Assembly (NCBI GenBank): GCA_016790225.1
Contig: JAEUOZ010000037.1
Span: forward strand, 22,166-86,165
Length of the DNA stretch: 64,000 nt
Origin: Rubrivivax sp.
Lineage (GTDB): Bacteria > Pseudomonadota > Gammaproteobacteria > Burkholderiales > Burkholderiaceae
Direction: 5' to 3'
Shown here: in pieces, positions 1 to 8,650 of the stretch
How the letters are laid out: every line of letters begins with the position of its first letter
Numbering within the stretch: position 1 is the first letter of the stretch
Notes under the pieces: model-generated
Database searches by the model: none
Told to the model about the DNA's origin: nothing
What the model saw: only the letters and a program-made list of their open reading frames with translations
Translations under genes and position numbers: made by a program

Positions 1-534
1 TTGCGCGAAGTTCGCACCGCGGTGCATGTCCGGCGTCAGGGTGTTCATGTCCTTCAGCAGCGAGGTCATGCGCGAGACGTGATCGCGGATGCTGTCGTAG
101 TTGTTCAGGTCTTCGGTGATGCCCTGCAGGTTGGACAGATCCTTCATGGAGCGCACCGATTCGCCCAGCCCCTGTTTCTTGTCTTCCCAGTACTTCACGT
201 AGCCCAGGCGGCGCTGCGGATCGTAGATGTCAGCGCTGGAGAGCACGACGGGAAAGATGCGCTGATGCACATCGCCGTTCCTGGCCATCGCCACCAGCTC
301 GTACATGGTGTTGGGTGACTTGAGGTAGTCGTCGCAGATGACCACCACCACGCAGCTGCCGCGGCCGATCTCCTGCATGAACTCGCTGATGCGGCCCTTG
401 TAGCCCAGATCGCGCTTGTCGCGCACGAAGGGAATGCCCTCGGCCTGCATCACGGCGTCGATGGCATCGACCACCCGCTCGCCCTCGCCGCCCCATTTGT
501 AAGAGACATAGACCCGCGGTCCGGTTTCGTTCAT
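1..534 (-). CDS. TIR-domain protein (3' end outside window)
   Basis: Partial gene: 178 codons from the ATG at 534 run off the left edge. The protein opens with the TIR beta-A strand (RVYVSYKWGG, residues 7-16), followed by a BB-loop-like RDLGYKG (41-47), a hydrophobic strand CVVVVICDDYL (61-71) and SPNTMYELV (73-81). In TIR NADases the Glu of this last motif is catalytic; here it is Glu79. The start is supported by GGAGGT six bases upstream. It is the last gene of the porG-porA-porB-Fe/S operon, 90 bases after the preceding stop. TIR domains of this class cleave NAD or make cyclic ADP-ribose-type signals, or act as scaffolds; which applies here is unknown, because the C-terminal part that would define the architecture is missing. 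Confidence 0.82.
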   Translation of the reverse strand, partial: MNETGPRVYVSYKWGGEGERVVDAIDAVMQAEGIPFVRDKRDLGYKGRISEFMQEIGRGSCVVVVICDDYLKSPNTMYELVAMARNGDVHQRIFPVVLSSADIYDPQRRLGYVKYWEDKKQGLGESVRSMKDLSNLQGITEDLNNYDSIRDHVSRMTSLLKDMNTLTPDMHRGANFAQ

Positions 535-624
535 CGCTGCACCTCCGTGCCTGGAAGGGCCGCCATGATCGGGCGGACCGCCCTGCTTTGCCCAGCGGGT
601 AAAGCCGGAGCCGGGCCGCGGAAC

Positions 625-2280
625 TCAGCTCTCTTCCGGAACCATCTCGATGGCGCCACAGGGGCATTCCTGCACGCAGATGCCGCAGCCCTTGCAGTAG
701 TCGTACTTGAACTCAAAGCGCTGGCCGGGGCCCAGCTTGGTGACGGCGTTGTCCGGGCAGACGCCGTAGCAGTTGTCGCACTCGAAGCAGTTGCCGCAGC
801 TGAGGCAGCGGCGTGCCTCGAAGAGGGCGTTGTCTTCCGTCAGCCCGCCCTGCACTTCGTCGAAGCTGCTGGTGCGGCGCGCGGCATCCAGTTGCGGGCG
901 CACGGTCTTGGGCGCATCGGCGTAGTACCAGGTATTCAGCTGATCGAAGCCGGCAATGGCATGCCGGGGCGGCGTCTGCGCCGCCACATCGGCGGCGCTG
1001 AGCCCCTGCAGCCAGGCATCGATGTGCCGCGCGGCCTTCTTGCCATGCCCCACGGCGACGGTGACGTTGCGCTCGGCCGGCACCATGTCGCCACCGGCAA
1101 ACAGGCCCGCCCGCCCGGTCATGAGCGTCTGCGGATCCACCTGCACCACGCCGTCCTTGACGGCCAGGCCGGGTACACCTTCCAGGAAACCCAGGTCCAC
1201 ATCCTGGCCCAGGGCCAGCACCAGGCTGTCGGCCTGCAGGGTCTCGAACTCGCCGCTGGGCTGCGGGTTGCCCTGGGCATCGAGTGTCATCTTCTCGATC
1301 GTCAGCTCGCCGTCCTCGCCCTGCTGCTTGATGGTGCTCAGCCACTTGACCATCACGCCTTCCTGCAGCGCCTCTTCCACCTCGAAATCATGCGCCGGCA
1401 TCTTCTCGCGCGTGCGGCGGTAGACGATGATGGCCTCGGTGGCGCCCAGGCGCCGCGCCGTGCGCGCCACGTCGATGGCGGTATTGCCGCCGCCGTAGAC
1501 CACCACGCGGCGGCCCAGCATGGGCTTGTCCTCGCCTTCCATGCTGCGCAGCACGGAGACGGCATCCAGGATGCGCGAGCCGTCCTTGGCCGGGATCCAG
1601 GCGCGCCGGGCGATGTGCGCCCCCACGGCCAGGAAGGCGGCATCGAAGCCGCCCTGCGCCAGGGTCTCTTCCAGCGCGCTGACCTTGGCGTTCAGCTGCA
1701 CCTGCACGCCCATGTCGATGATGCGCTGCATCTCGGCCTGCAGCACTTCGCGCGGCAGGCGGTACTGCGGGATACCGAAGCGCATCATGCCGCCCATCAG
1801 CGGGCCCGCTTCCATCACCGTGACGCGGTGGCCGCGCCGGCGCAGGTGATAGGCCGCGCTCATGCCGGACGGCCCGGCGCCCACCACCAGCACGTGCCGG
1901 CCGGTCTCCAGCGGCGGCAGCTCGAAGCGCCAGCCGCGCCGCAGCGCCTCGTCGCCCAGGAAGCGCTCCACCGAGTTGATGCCCACGGCCTCGTCCAGGC
2001 GGCCACGGTTGCAGGCGCCTTCGCAGCTGTGATAGCAGACGCGGCCCATGATGGCCGGAAAGGGGTTGTCGCGCGTGAGATGGCGCCACGCCGCTTCGTA
2101 GTGGCCGCTCTCGGCGTGGAAGAGCCAGCCCTGGATGTCTTCACCGGCGGGGCACTGCGCATTGCAGGGCGGCAGGCGGTCCACATACACAGGCCGCTGG
2201 GTGCGCCAGCTGCCCGTCTTGTTGGCCAGCGAGGAGCCGGGGTCCAGCGTGATGGCAAAGGGCTTGGTCGACTGGTTCAT
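625..2280 (-). CDS. GltD-like FAD/NAD(P) oxidoreductase with 4Fe-4S ferredoxin domain, electron partner of POR
   Basis: 551 residues. The N-terminus has the Cys pattern of the glutamate synthase small-subunit Fe-S domain (CNAQC near residue 40, then CYHSCEGAC). Next come an FAD-binding GAGPSG motif and an NAD(P)-binding GGGNTAID motif. The C-terminus carries a ferredoxin-like pair of clusters (CLSCGNC and CDNCYGVCP, then CKGCGICVQECP). The ATG overlaps the porB stop as ATGA, so translation is coupled. It stands where the delta (ferredoxin) subunit normally lies in four-subunit pyruvate:ferredoxin oxidoreductases. The inferred job is to pass electrons between POR, ferredoxin and NAD(P)H, as the flavin subunit does in Thauera-type 2-oxoglutarate:ferredoxin oxidoreductase. 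It could alternatively serve another ferredoxin-dependent reaction. Confidence 0.85.
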   Translation of the reverse strand: MNQSTKPFAITLDPGSSLANKTGSWRTQRPVYVDRLPPCNAQCPAGEDIQGWLFHAESGHYEAAWRHLTRDNPFPAIMGRVCYHSCEGACNRGRLDEAVGINSVERFLGDEALRRGWRFELPPLETGRHVLVVGAGPSGMSAAYHLRRRGHRVTVMEAGPLMGGMMRFGIPQYRLPREVLQAEMQRIIDMGVQVQLNAKVSALEETLAQGGFDAAFLAVGAHIARRAWIPAKDGSRILDAVSVLRSMEGEDKPMLGRRVVVYGGGNTAIDVARTARRLGATEAIIVYRRTREKMPAHDFEVEEALQEGVMVKWLSTIKQQGEDGELTIEKMTLDAQGNPQPSGEFETLQADSLVLALGQDVDLGFLEGVPGLAVKDGVVQVDPQTLMTGRAGLFAGGDMVPAERNVTVAVGHGKKAARHIDAWLQGLSAADVAAQTPPRHAIAGFDQLNTWYYADAPKTVRPQLDAARRTSSFDEVQGGLTEDNALFEARRCLSCGNCFECDNCYGVCPDNAVTKLGPGQRFEFKYDYCKGCGICVQECPCGAIEMVPEES

Positions 2281-3299
2281 GCGGGCACTCCGGCGTCATC
2301 CAGCAGGGCAAAGCGGCGGATGTTGCGATCGGCCTCGGCCTGGATGCGGGCCACGACATCGGGCCGGCCTTTCGGGCCGAACAGGTGCGCAAAGCGTTTC
2401 TGGGGTTGGAGGTAGGCTTCCACCGGCTGCCGGTGGCGGATCCGCGTGACCGCCGTCACCTCGCCGTGCTCAGCCTCGAACTCGGGGAACAGGCCGGTCT
2501 CGCGCGCGAGCCGGGCCAGCCGGATGGTGTCCTGGCTGGCCGAGCCCCAGCCCAGCGGGCAAGGCACCAGGATGTGCAGGTAGCGCGCGCCGCGCAGGCT
2601 CATCGCCCGCGTCACCTTGGCCTCCAGATCGCGCAAATCGGCCACGGTGGCGGTGGCCACGTAAGGGATCTCGTGTGCCATCGCGATCAGCGGCAGGTTC
2701 TTGCCCTGGCCGAACTCGGCACCGGGCTCGGCACCCACGGCCATCGTGGTGGCCGTGCGCGCGCCCGCTGGCGTGGCGCTGCTGCGCTGCACGCCGGTAT
2801 TCATGTAGGCCTCGTTGTCGTAGCAGATGTAGAGCACGTCATCGTTGCGCTCGAACATGCCCGACAGGCACCCGAAGCCGATGTCCGTCGTGCCGCCATC
2901 ACCGCCCTGAGCGATGACGCGGGTTGCGGGCCGCGGCCCCAGCCCGGCCTTGAGCGATTTCACTTTCAGCGCCGCCGCGATGCCGGTGCCCACCGCCGCC
3001 GCATTGCCGAAGAGGCTGTGGATCCAGGGCAGCTGCCAGCTGGTCTCCGGGTAGGGCGTGGAAAACACCTCCAGGCAGCCGGTGGCGTTGGCGGCGATCA
3101 GCTGCCCCTGCGTGGCGCGCATGGCGGCATCCACCGCATAACGCGCGCCCAGGGCCTCGCCGCAGCCCTGGCAGGCGCGGTGGCCGCTGTTCAGGCTGTT
3201 GCTGCGCTCGGCGCTGGCCTGCACGCTGCGGTCCTCGGGCGCCAGCAGGCGGTTGCCCACCGTGAAGGTGCCGGTCTGGTAGAACTTGACGCTGTTCAT
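2277..3299 (-). CDS. porB: Pyruvate:ferredoxin oxidoreductase beta subunit (TPP-binding)
   Basis: About 340 residues. The N-terminal CQGCGEALG is the Cys pair of PorB proteins; the TPP/Mg site is seen as GGDGGTTDIG followed by CYDNEAYMNTG. The stretch NATGCLEVFSTPYP is typical of archaeal-type PorB and argues for pyruvate rather than 2-oxoglutarate as substrate. Together with PorA and PorG it would interconvert pyruvate + CoA and acetyl-CoA + CO2 using ferredoxin. Two starts are possible: a GTG at 3311 that overlaps the porA stop (GTGA), and the ATG at 3299 used here, which has GAGGGG a few bases upstream. The stop overlaps the next ATG. Confidence 0.9.
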   Translation of the reverse strand: MNSVKFYQTGTFTVGNRLLAPEDRSVQASAERSNSLNSGHRACQGCGEALGARYAVDAAMRATQGQLIAANATGCLEVFSTPYPETSWQLPWIHSLFGNAAAVGTGIAAALKVKSLKAGLGPRPATRVIAQGGDGGTTDIGFGCLSGMFERNDDVLYICYDNEAYMNTGVQRSSATPAGARTATTMAVGAEPGAEFGQGKNLPLIAMAHEIPYVATATVADLRDLEAKVTRAMSLRGARYLHILVPCPLGWGSASQDTIRLARLARETGLFPEFEAEHGEVTAVTRIRHRQPVEAYLQPQKRFAHLFGPKGRPDVVARIQAEADRNIRRFALLDDAGVPA

Positions 3300-3307
3300 G
3301 CTGCCCC

Positions 3308-4564
3308 TCACGAAACCTTGGACGCCACGGTGCCCAGATCGCGCAATAGGTTTTCGGCGATGGGGCCGCTGCGGCGTGTCGCGGCCTCGCGCTGCAGCTG
3401 GCGCTCGACGATGCGCTGATCCAGATCCAGGAAGCTCAAGGGTTCCAGGCGATCTGTCACGGCCTCGCGCAGCATGCGCGCCAGCGAGGCCTTGGTGATC
3501 GCGCGCCCGCCCAGGCCGGCCACCACGGTGTAGCCCTTCAGGGACAGCCCGCTGAGCGCCAGGCGCACATCGGTGCTCACCACGCCGCCCAGCCCCACGC
3601 TGAAGCTCTTTTCCAGCACCACCACGCGCTGCGCGCCCTGCAGTGCCTCGCGCACCGCTGCCAGCGGGAAAGGCCGGTAGCTCTGGATGCCCAGCACGCC
3701 GATCTTCAGGCCCGCCTCGCGCAGCTCTTCCACGGTGTCGCGCAGCGTGCCGATCACCGAGCCCAGCGCCACCACGATGGTCTGTGCGTCCTCGCAGTGG
3801 TAGCGCCGCACCAGGCCACCCGTGGTGCGGCCGAAGCGCTCGGCAAATTCCGCGGCCAGCTCCGGGATGCGCTGCAGCGCCATGCCCTGCTTGGCGTGAG
3901 CCAGGTAGCGCACCTCCATGAAGGCCTCGGGCCCGACCATCGCCCCAATGCTCACCGGCTCCGCCGGATCCAGCACCTGGCGCGGCTCATACGGCGGCAG
4001 AAAGGCATCGACCGCGGCCTGATCGGGCAGGGTCACGCGCTCCACCGCGTGGGTCAGGATGAAGCCGTCCATGCACACCATCACCGGCATGCTCAGCTCC
4101 TCGGCCAGCTTGAAGGCCTGGATGTGCAGGTCCACCGCCTCCTGGTTGTGGGCCGCAAACAGTTGAATCCAGCCGCAGTCGCGCTGGCTCATGCTGTCGC
4201 TGTGGTCGTTCCAGATGTTGATGGGTGCGCCGATGGCGCGGTTGGCCACCGTCATCACGATGGGCAGGCCCAGGCCGCTGGCGTTGTAGACCGCCTCCAC
4301 CATGAACAGCAGCCCCTGGCTGGCGGTGGCGGTGTAGGCGCGCGCGCCGGCCGCACTGGCGCCGATGGCCACGCTCATGGCCGCGAACTCGCTCTCCACA
4401 TTGATGAATTCGCAGGGTGCCAGCGCCCCGCTCTTCACGATTTCACCCAGGCCTTCGACGATGTGTGTCTGCGGGCTGATGGGATAGGCGCAGATCACCT
4501 CCGGCCGGCACAGGGCCACGGCCTCGGCCACCGCGCGGGAGCCTTCAATCTGTCGGATGCTCAT
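3308..4564 (-). CDS. porA: Pyruvate:ferredoxin oxidoreductase alpha subunit
   Basis: 418 residues from the ATG at 4564 (MSIRQIEGSRA). Longer forms of the frame exist, but their extra N-terminus is a non-conserved Arg/Pro-rich stretch. It shows the pyrimidine-binding region AYPISPQTHIVEGL, the glutamate-containing INVESEFAAM, and INIWNDHSDSMSQRDCGW, which is characteristic of the PorA branch of 2-oxoacid:ferredoxin oxidoreductases. The frame ends in domain II/III sequence with GIQSYRPFP. It overlaps porG by 20 bases and abuts porB, so the three subunits are likely made in stoichiometric amounts. Confidence 0.9.
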   Translation of the reverse strand: MSIRQIEGSRAVAEAVALCRPEVICAYPISPQTHIVEGLGEIVKSGALAPCEFINVESEFAAMSVAIGASAAGARAYTATASQGLLFMVEAVYNASGLGLPIVMTVANRAIGAPINIWNDHSDSMSQRDCGWIQLFAAHNQEAVDLHIQAFKLAEELSMPVMVCMDGFILTHAVERVTLPDQAAVDAFLPPYEPRQVLDPAEPVSIGAMVGPEAFMEVRYLAHAKQGMALQRIPELAAEFAERFGRTTGGLVRRYHCEDAQTIVVALGSVIGTLRDTVEELREAGLKIGVLGIQSYRPFPLAAVREALQGAQRVVVLEKSFSVGLGGVVSTDVRLALSGLSLKGYTVVAGLGGRAITKASLARMLREAVTDRLEPLSFLDLDQRIVERQLQREAATRRSGPIAENLLRDLGTVASKVS

Positions 4565-5138
4565 GGGCCAGCTCCTCGATTTCGCGACGGACATGGTCGA
4601 AGGCCTCGCGCGCCGCGGCGACGTTGGCCTCGGCCACCGCACCGGCAAAGGTGTGGCGGATGGCGTGCTCGACCGCCTCGATGCTCACCAGCCCGGCGAG
4701 CGCCGCAAAGCCGCCCAGCAGCACCGCGTTGGGCAGCGGGCGCTTCAGGTGCTTCATGGCGATGTCGGTGGCCGGCACGCTGGTCAGGCGTTCGTGGCGG
4801 AAGCGCCGCGAGACGTCCACCAGGCCCAGCTCGGCAAAGCTCTTGCGCGTGTTGATGAGCACCCAGCCATCCGGCTTGAGGCCCTGGAAGACATCCACCT
4901 GGTGCAGCAGCGTGGGGTCCTGCACGATCAGCACGTCGGGCTCCATGATGGGCTCGCGCAGCCGGATCTCGCGCGTGTCGATGCGGCAGAAGGCCACCAC
5001 CGGCGCGCCCGTGCGCTCGCTGCCGAAGCTGGGAAAGGCCTGGGCATGGCGCCCCTGCTCGAAGGCGGCCACGGAGAGCATCTCGGCGGCCGTGACCACC
5101 CCCTGCCCGCCGCGGCCATGGATGCGGATCTGCAGCAT
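4545..5138 (-). CDS. porG: Pyruvate:ferredoxin oxidoreductase gamma subunit
   Basis: 197 residues from the ATG at 5138 (MLQIRIHGRGGQGVVTAAEML). AAGGAG lies about ten bases upstream, and the GRGGQG motif at residues 8-13 is the usual start of the gamma domain. SFGSERTGAPVVAF matches the conserved domain that contacts CoA. It is the first gene of the operon; the coding order gamma-alpha-beta-Fe/S partner is unusual because the normal small ferredoxin delta gene has been replaced by a large flavoprotein. The 156-base region to ppsA should hold the operon promoter. Confidence 0.9.
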   Translation of the reverse strand: MLQIRIHGRGGQGVVTAAEMLSVAAFEQGRHAQAFPSFGSERTGAPVVAFCRIDTREIRLREPIMEPDVLIVQDPTLLHQVDVFQGLKPDGWVLINTRKSFAELGLVDVSRRFRHERLTSVPATDIAMKHLKRPLPNAVLLGGFAALAGLVSIEAVEHAIRHTFAGAVAEANVAAAREAFDHVRREIEELAHEHPTD

Positions 5139-5294
5139 GGCTGGGGTCTCCTTTCTGGCGGCCGCCGGGCGGCCTTGGCGTTCATTGCGCGAACGCAAGT
5201 CTGTTCGCCCAGGCTTCGTAGGGGATTGAGGCGTGTCAACACCGCGTCGTCACATCGGTTCACGATCTTCATCAGGCAACCTGAGGAGACATCG
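5139..5294. promoter_or_regulatory. Divergent porG/ppsA control region with a dyad
   Basis: Shared upstream region of the por operon and ppsA. A perfect inverted repeat GCGAAC-N8-GTTCGC lies at 5189-5208. A perfect -35 hexamer TTGACA on the minus strand is at 5234-5239, but no convincing -10 sits at the right distance. GAGGAG precedes the ppsA ATG by seven bases. The dyad is a candidate operator for a regulator that could set both pyruvate-making and PEP-making genes; this is inference from position and symmetry only. Confidence 0.35.
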
Positions 5295-7712
5295 ATGGAA
5301 GACAGCCGCTACATCCGCTGGTTTGAAACGCTGGGCATGGGCGATCTGCCCCTGGTCGGTGGCAAGAATGCCTCGCTGGGCGAGATGTTCCAGACCCTGC
5401 GCCCGCTGGGCGTGCGCGTGCCCGATGGCTTTGCCGTCACGGCCCCCGCCTACCGCGATGCCCTGGACGCCGCCGGCGTCTGGCCGCGCCTGCACGCGCT
5501 GCTGGACGGCCTGGACAAGCGCGACGTGAGAGCCCTGGCGCAGGCCGGTGCCGCAGCCCGCGAGCTGGTCTACGCCGCGCCCATGCCGCCGGCCGTGGAG
5601 GAGGCGGTCAGGATGGCCTGGCGCGCGATGGTCGAACGCTTCGGCCCCGGGCTGAGCGTGGCCGTGCGCAGCTCGGCCACGGCTGAAGACCTGCCCAACG
5701 CCAGCTTTGCCGGCCAGCACGACACCTACCTCAATATCCAGGGCGAGCAGATGCTGCTGGATGCCGTGAAGCGCTGTCAGGCCTCGCTCTTCACCGACCG
5801 CGCGATCAGCTACCGCACCGACAACGGATTCGATCACTTCAAGGTCTATCTCTCGGTGGCCGTGATGCAGATGGTGCGCAGCGATCTGGCCAGCAGCGGC
5901 GTGATGTTCACGCTGGACACCGAAAGCGGGCACCCGGATGTCGTCTTCATCACCGGCGCCTGGGGCCTGGGCGAGAACGTCGTGCAGGGCGCCGTGGATC
6001 CCGACGAGTTCTACGTCCACAAGCCCAGCTTCAAGGCCGGCCACCGCTGCGTGCTGCGCAAGCGCCTGGGGCGCAAGCAGATCCGCATGGTCTACAGCGG
6101 CGGGCGCACGCGCGAGCCCGTGCTGAACCAGCCCACGCCGGCGGCTGACCGCGCGCGCTGGTGCCTGAGCGACGCTGACGTGCTTGAACTGGCCGATGCC
6201 GCGATGAAGATCGAGGATCACTACTCCCGGCTCGCCGGCACCTGGCGGCCGATGGACATCGAGTGGGCCAAGGACGGCCCGGACGGTGCGCTCTACATCG
6301 TGCAGGCCCGCCCCGAGACCGCCGCCTCGCAGCGTGAGGCCAGCGTCATCGAGACCTTCGTGCTGGATGTCGCAGGCGCGGTCCGCGTGCAGGGCCGCAG
6401 CGTCGGCGAACGCATCGCCAGCGGCGCGATCCGGCGCATCCACCAGGCTTCGCAGCTGCACTTGTTCAAGCCCGGAGAGGTGCTGGTGGCCGACACCACC
6501 ACGCCCGACTGGGAGCCGGTGATGAAGACCGCCGCGGCGATCGTCACCAACCGCGGCGGGCGCACCTGCCACGCGGCCATCGTGGCGCGCGAGCTGGGCA
6601 TCCCGGCAGTCGTCGGCGCCGAAGGGGCCAGCGAGCAGCTGCAGGACGGCGAGCCCGTCACGGTGAGCTGCGCGGAGGGCGACATCGGCCGCGTCTATGG
6701 CGGCGTGCTGCCCTTCCACGTCGAGCGCAGCGATCTCACCGGGCTGGAGCGGCCCGCCACCGAGATCATGGTCAACCTGGGCAATCCGGAGCTCGCCTTC
6801 AAGACGGCCCTGCTGCCCTGCGATGGCGTGGGGTTGGCACGCATGGAATTCATCATCAACGAGCACATCAAGCTGCACCCGATGGCGGTGCTGCATCCGC
6901 AGCGCATCAGCGACCCTGCCGTGCGCGAGCAGGTGCGCGCGCAGCACGCCGGCTGGCCCGATGGCGCCAGCTACTTCATCGAGAAGCTGGCCGAAGGCGT
7001 GGGCACGATCGCCGCCGCCTTCTGGCCGCGCCCGGTGATCGTGCGGCTGTCGGATTTCAAGAGCAACGAGTACGCCGCGCTGCTGGGCGGGCGCGACTTC
7101 GAGCCGCGCGAAGAGAACCCGATGATCGGCTTCCGCGGCGCCTCGCGCTACATCCACCCGGCCTATGAAGAAGGCTTCGCGCTGGAATGCGCGGCGATGA
7201 AGCGTGTGCGCGAGACCATGGGGCTGAGCAACCTCAAGCTGATGATCCCCTTCTGCCGCACGCTGCAAGAAGCCCGCAGTGTGCTGGACACCATGGCCCG
7301 ACACGGCCTGCGCCGCGGCGAGCAGGGCCTGCAGGTCTATGTGATGTGCGAAATCCCCAACAACGTGCTGCTGATCGACGAATTCAGCGAGCTCTTCGAT
7401 GGCTTCAGCATCGGCAGCAACGACCTGACCCAGCTCACCCTGGGCATCGACCGCGACAGCGCCATCGTGGCCGGCAGCTTCGACGAGCGCGATCCCGGCA
7501 TGCTGAAGATGCTGCGCCTGGCGGTCGAAGGGGCGCGCCGCAATGGCCGCCACAGCGGCATCTGCGGCCAGGCGCCTTCGGATCACCTGGAGATCGCGCG
7601 CTACCTGGTGGAGCTGGGCATCGACAGCATCAGCCTCACGCCCGACCGCGTGCTGCGCACCATGCAGGCCGTGCGCGAGATCGAGGCCGCCCGCGCGCGC
7701 CAGCCGGGCTGA
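5295..7712 (+). CDS. ppsA: Phosphoenolpyruvate synthase
   Basis: 805 residues, the usual length. The start is fixed by GAGGAG and by the family opening RYIRWFETLGMGDLPLVGGKN cut to its first residues (MEDSRYIRW). The N-terminal ATP-grasp domain contains VRSSATAEDLP. The swivelling domain carries the phosphohistidine motif GGRTCHAAIVAREL with His at about residue 426. The C-terminal PEP/pyruvate barrel contains MCEIPNN and GFSIGSNDLTQLTLG. It converts pyruvate + ATP + water to PEP + AMP + Pi in gluconeogenesis. Divergence from a pyruvate:ferredoxin oxidoreductase operon suggests a route acetyl-CoA to pyruvate to PEP. Confidence 0.95.
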   Translation: MEDSRYIRWFETLGMGDLPLVGGKNASLGEMFQTLRPLGVRVPDGFAVTAPAYRDALDAAGVWPRLHALLDGLDKRDVRALAQAGAAARELVYAAPMPPAVEEAVRMAWRAMVERFGPGLSVAVRSSATAEDLPNASFAGQHDTYLNIQGEQMLLDAVKRCQASLFTDRAISYRTDNGFDHFKVYLSVAVMQMVRSDLASSGVMFTLDTESGHPDVVFITGAWGLGENVVQGAVDPDEFYVHKPSFKAGHRCVLRKRLGRKQIRMVYSGGRTREPVLNQPTPAADRARWCLSDADVLELADAAMKIEDHYSRLAGTWRPMDIEWAKDGPDGALYIVQARPETAASQREASVIETFVLDVAGAVRVQGRSVGERIASGAIRRIHQASQLHLFKPGEVLVADTTTPDWEPVMKTAAAIVTNRGGRTCHAAIVARELGIPAVVGAEGASEQLQDGEPVTVSCAEGDIGRVYGGVLPFHVERSDLTGLERPATEIMVNLGNPELAFKTALLPCDGVGLARMEFIINEHIKLHPMAVLHPQRISDPAVREQVRAQHAGWPDGASYFIEKLAEGVGTIAAAFWPRPVIVRLSDFKSNEYAALLGGRDFEPREENPMIGFRGASRYIHPAYEEGFALECAAMKRVRETMGLSNLKLMIPFCRTLQEARSVLDTMARHGLRRGEQGLQVYVMCEIPNNVLLIDEFSELFDGFSIGSNDLTQLTLGIDRDSAIVAGSFDERDPGMLKMLRLAVEGARRNGRHSGICGQAPSDHLEIARYLVELGIDSISLTPDRVLRTMQAVREIEAARARQPG

Positions 7713-8013
7713 GCCGGCGCACGCCCGCCCCTTGGGAGCACGCCCGTCCGCGCCGTCGCGCGACCCTTCGAACTGGGGGGAAGGCGGCGCCGCGGGGCGG
7801 CCGTACCGAAACGCTCGGACACAATCCCGCCCCGCTCGCCCCTCGTTCACAGCACCATGAATGAAGGACTGGGCGGGTAGGGCAATCCCCCCTTAGAGGC
7901 GAGAATGCCCGCTGTTGCTTGAGGGTGGCACCGCCACCGCTAGCCAGAGCAAGACCCACCGGGCGCGCCTGCCGCGCTGCCCGCATCGCCACCACCTGAG
8001 GGAACCTGTACCC
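7713..8013. other. Gene-free spacer with degenerate repeat and hairpin
   Basis: No convincing coding sequence. It contains a degenerate copy of the CTTGGGAGC repeat at 7731 and a small hairpin GGTGGC-acc-GCCACC at 7924-7938. The promoter of the SxtJ-carbamoyltransferase operon should lie here, but I cannot place it. Confidence 0.4.
7731..7752. repeat. Degenerate copy of intergenic CTTGGGAGC repeat
   Basis: CTTGGGAGC followed by an imperfect CGCCCG block, just after the ppsA stop. It resembles the first half of the two better copies at 32821-32844 and 57515-57544 but lacks the GCGCGCTCA end. Confidence 0.3.
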
Positions 8014-8436
8014 ATGTCAGCCATCGAGGATCTGAAGCGCGAGGACGACGTCGAAATCGGCTCGGACCGCAGCTTCGGCATCGTTTTCTTCGTCGTCTTC
8101 CTCATCATCGGCCTGTGGCCGCTGATGAAGCACGGCACCGTGCGCTGGTGGTCGCTGGCCATCGCGGCCGCCTTCCTGGTCATCGCCCTGGTCTATCCCA
8201 AGGTGCTGGCGCCGCTGAACCGCCTCTGGATGAAGTTCGGCCTGCTGCTGGCCGCCATCATCAGCCCCATCTTCCTGGGCATCCTCTTTTTCCTGGTCTT
8301 CATGCCCATGGGCCTGGTGATCCGCCTGTTCGGCAAGGATCCCATGCGCCTGAAGCTGGACCCTAACGCCAAGAGCTACTGGATTCCGCGCGATCCTCCC
8401 GGCCCGGCGCCTGGCTCCATCCACCAGCAGTTCTGA
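8014..8436 (+). CDS. SxtJ-family membrane protein
   Basis: 140 residues with three to four hydrophobic segments (about residues 22-38, 45-62 and 75-98) and a polar C-terminus DPMRLKLDPNAKSYW that is characteristic of the SxtJ family. GAGG lies upstream of the ATG. Proteins of this family are found beside carbamoyltransferases in saxitoxin and other clusters; their biochemical role is not established. Here the DUF5989 gene, a carbamoyltransferase and an SGNH hydrolase follow in the same direction with short gaps, so a membrane-associated role in the same modification pathway is inferred. Confidence 0.75.
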   Translation: MSAIEDLKREDDVEIGSDRSFGIVFFVVFLIIGLWPLMKHGTVRWWSLAIAAAFLVIALVYPKVLAPLNRLWMKFGLLLAAIISPIFLGILFFLVFMPMGLVIRLFGKDPMRLKLDPNAKSYWIPRDPPGPAPGSIHQQF

Positions 8437-8463
8437 ATTTGCAAGGCTTCGGAGAGTTGCACC

Positions 8464-8613
8464 ATGTCGATCGTCAAGGAACTCATCGCCTTCCTGCGTG
8501 CGCGCAAGAAGATCTGGCTGTGGCCGCTGTTCATCATGATGGCCCTGCTGGGCGCGTTGATCGTGCTGGCCAAGGGCTCGGCGGTCGCGCCGTTCATCTA
8601 CACGCTGTTCTGA
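8464..8613 (+). CDS. DUF5989-family small membrane protein
   Basis: 49 residues, starting MSIVKELIAFLRARKKIW and ending GSAVAPFIYTLF. There is one transmembrane segment (about residues 19-37) after a basic amphipathic N-terminus. The ending is the hallmark of DUF5989 proteins, which recur between SxtJ-like and carbamoyltransferase genes. The gap to the SxtJ gene is 27 bases and to the carbamoyltransferase 37 bases. The function is unknown; the conserved position suggests a small subunit or membrane adaptor for the carbamoyltransferase complex. Confidence 0.75.
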   Translation: MSIVKELIAFLRARKKIWLWPLFIMMALLGALIVLAKGSAVAPFIYTLF

Positions 8614-8650
8614 AGCGGACCCCCGGAAAGAGATTGCGAGGCCCCTGCCC

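Noticed and set aside
4557..5294. N-terminal extension of the ppsA frame to 1051 codons
   Set aside because: The extension is antisense to porG and lacks conserved residues; the ATG at 5295 has a good ribosome site and the family start.
5250..7850. An 866-codon open frame on the minus strand
   Set aside because: Antisense to ppsA, which has full family motifs; composition is that of a shadow frame.
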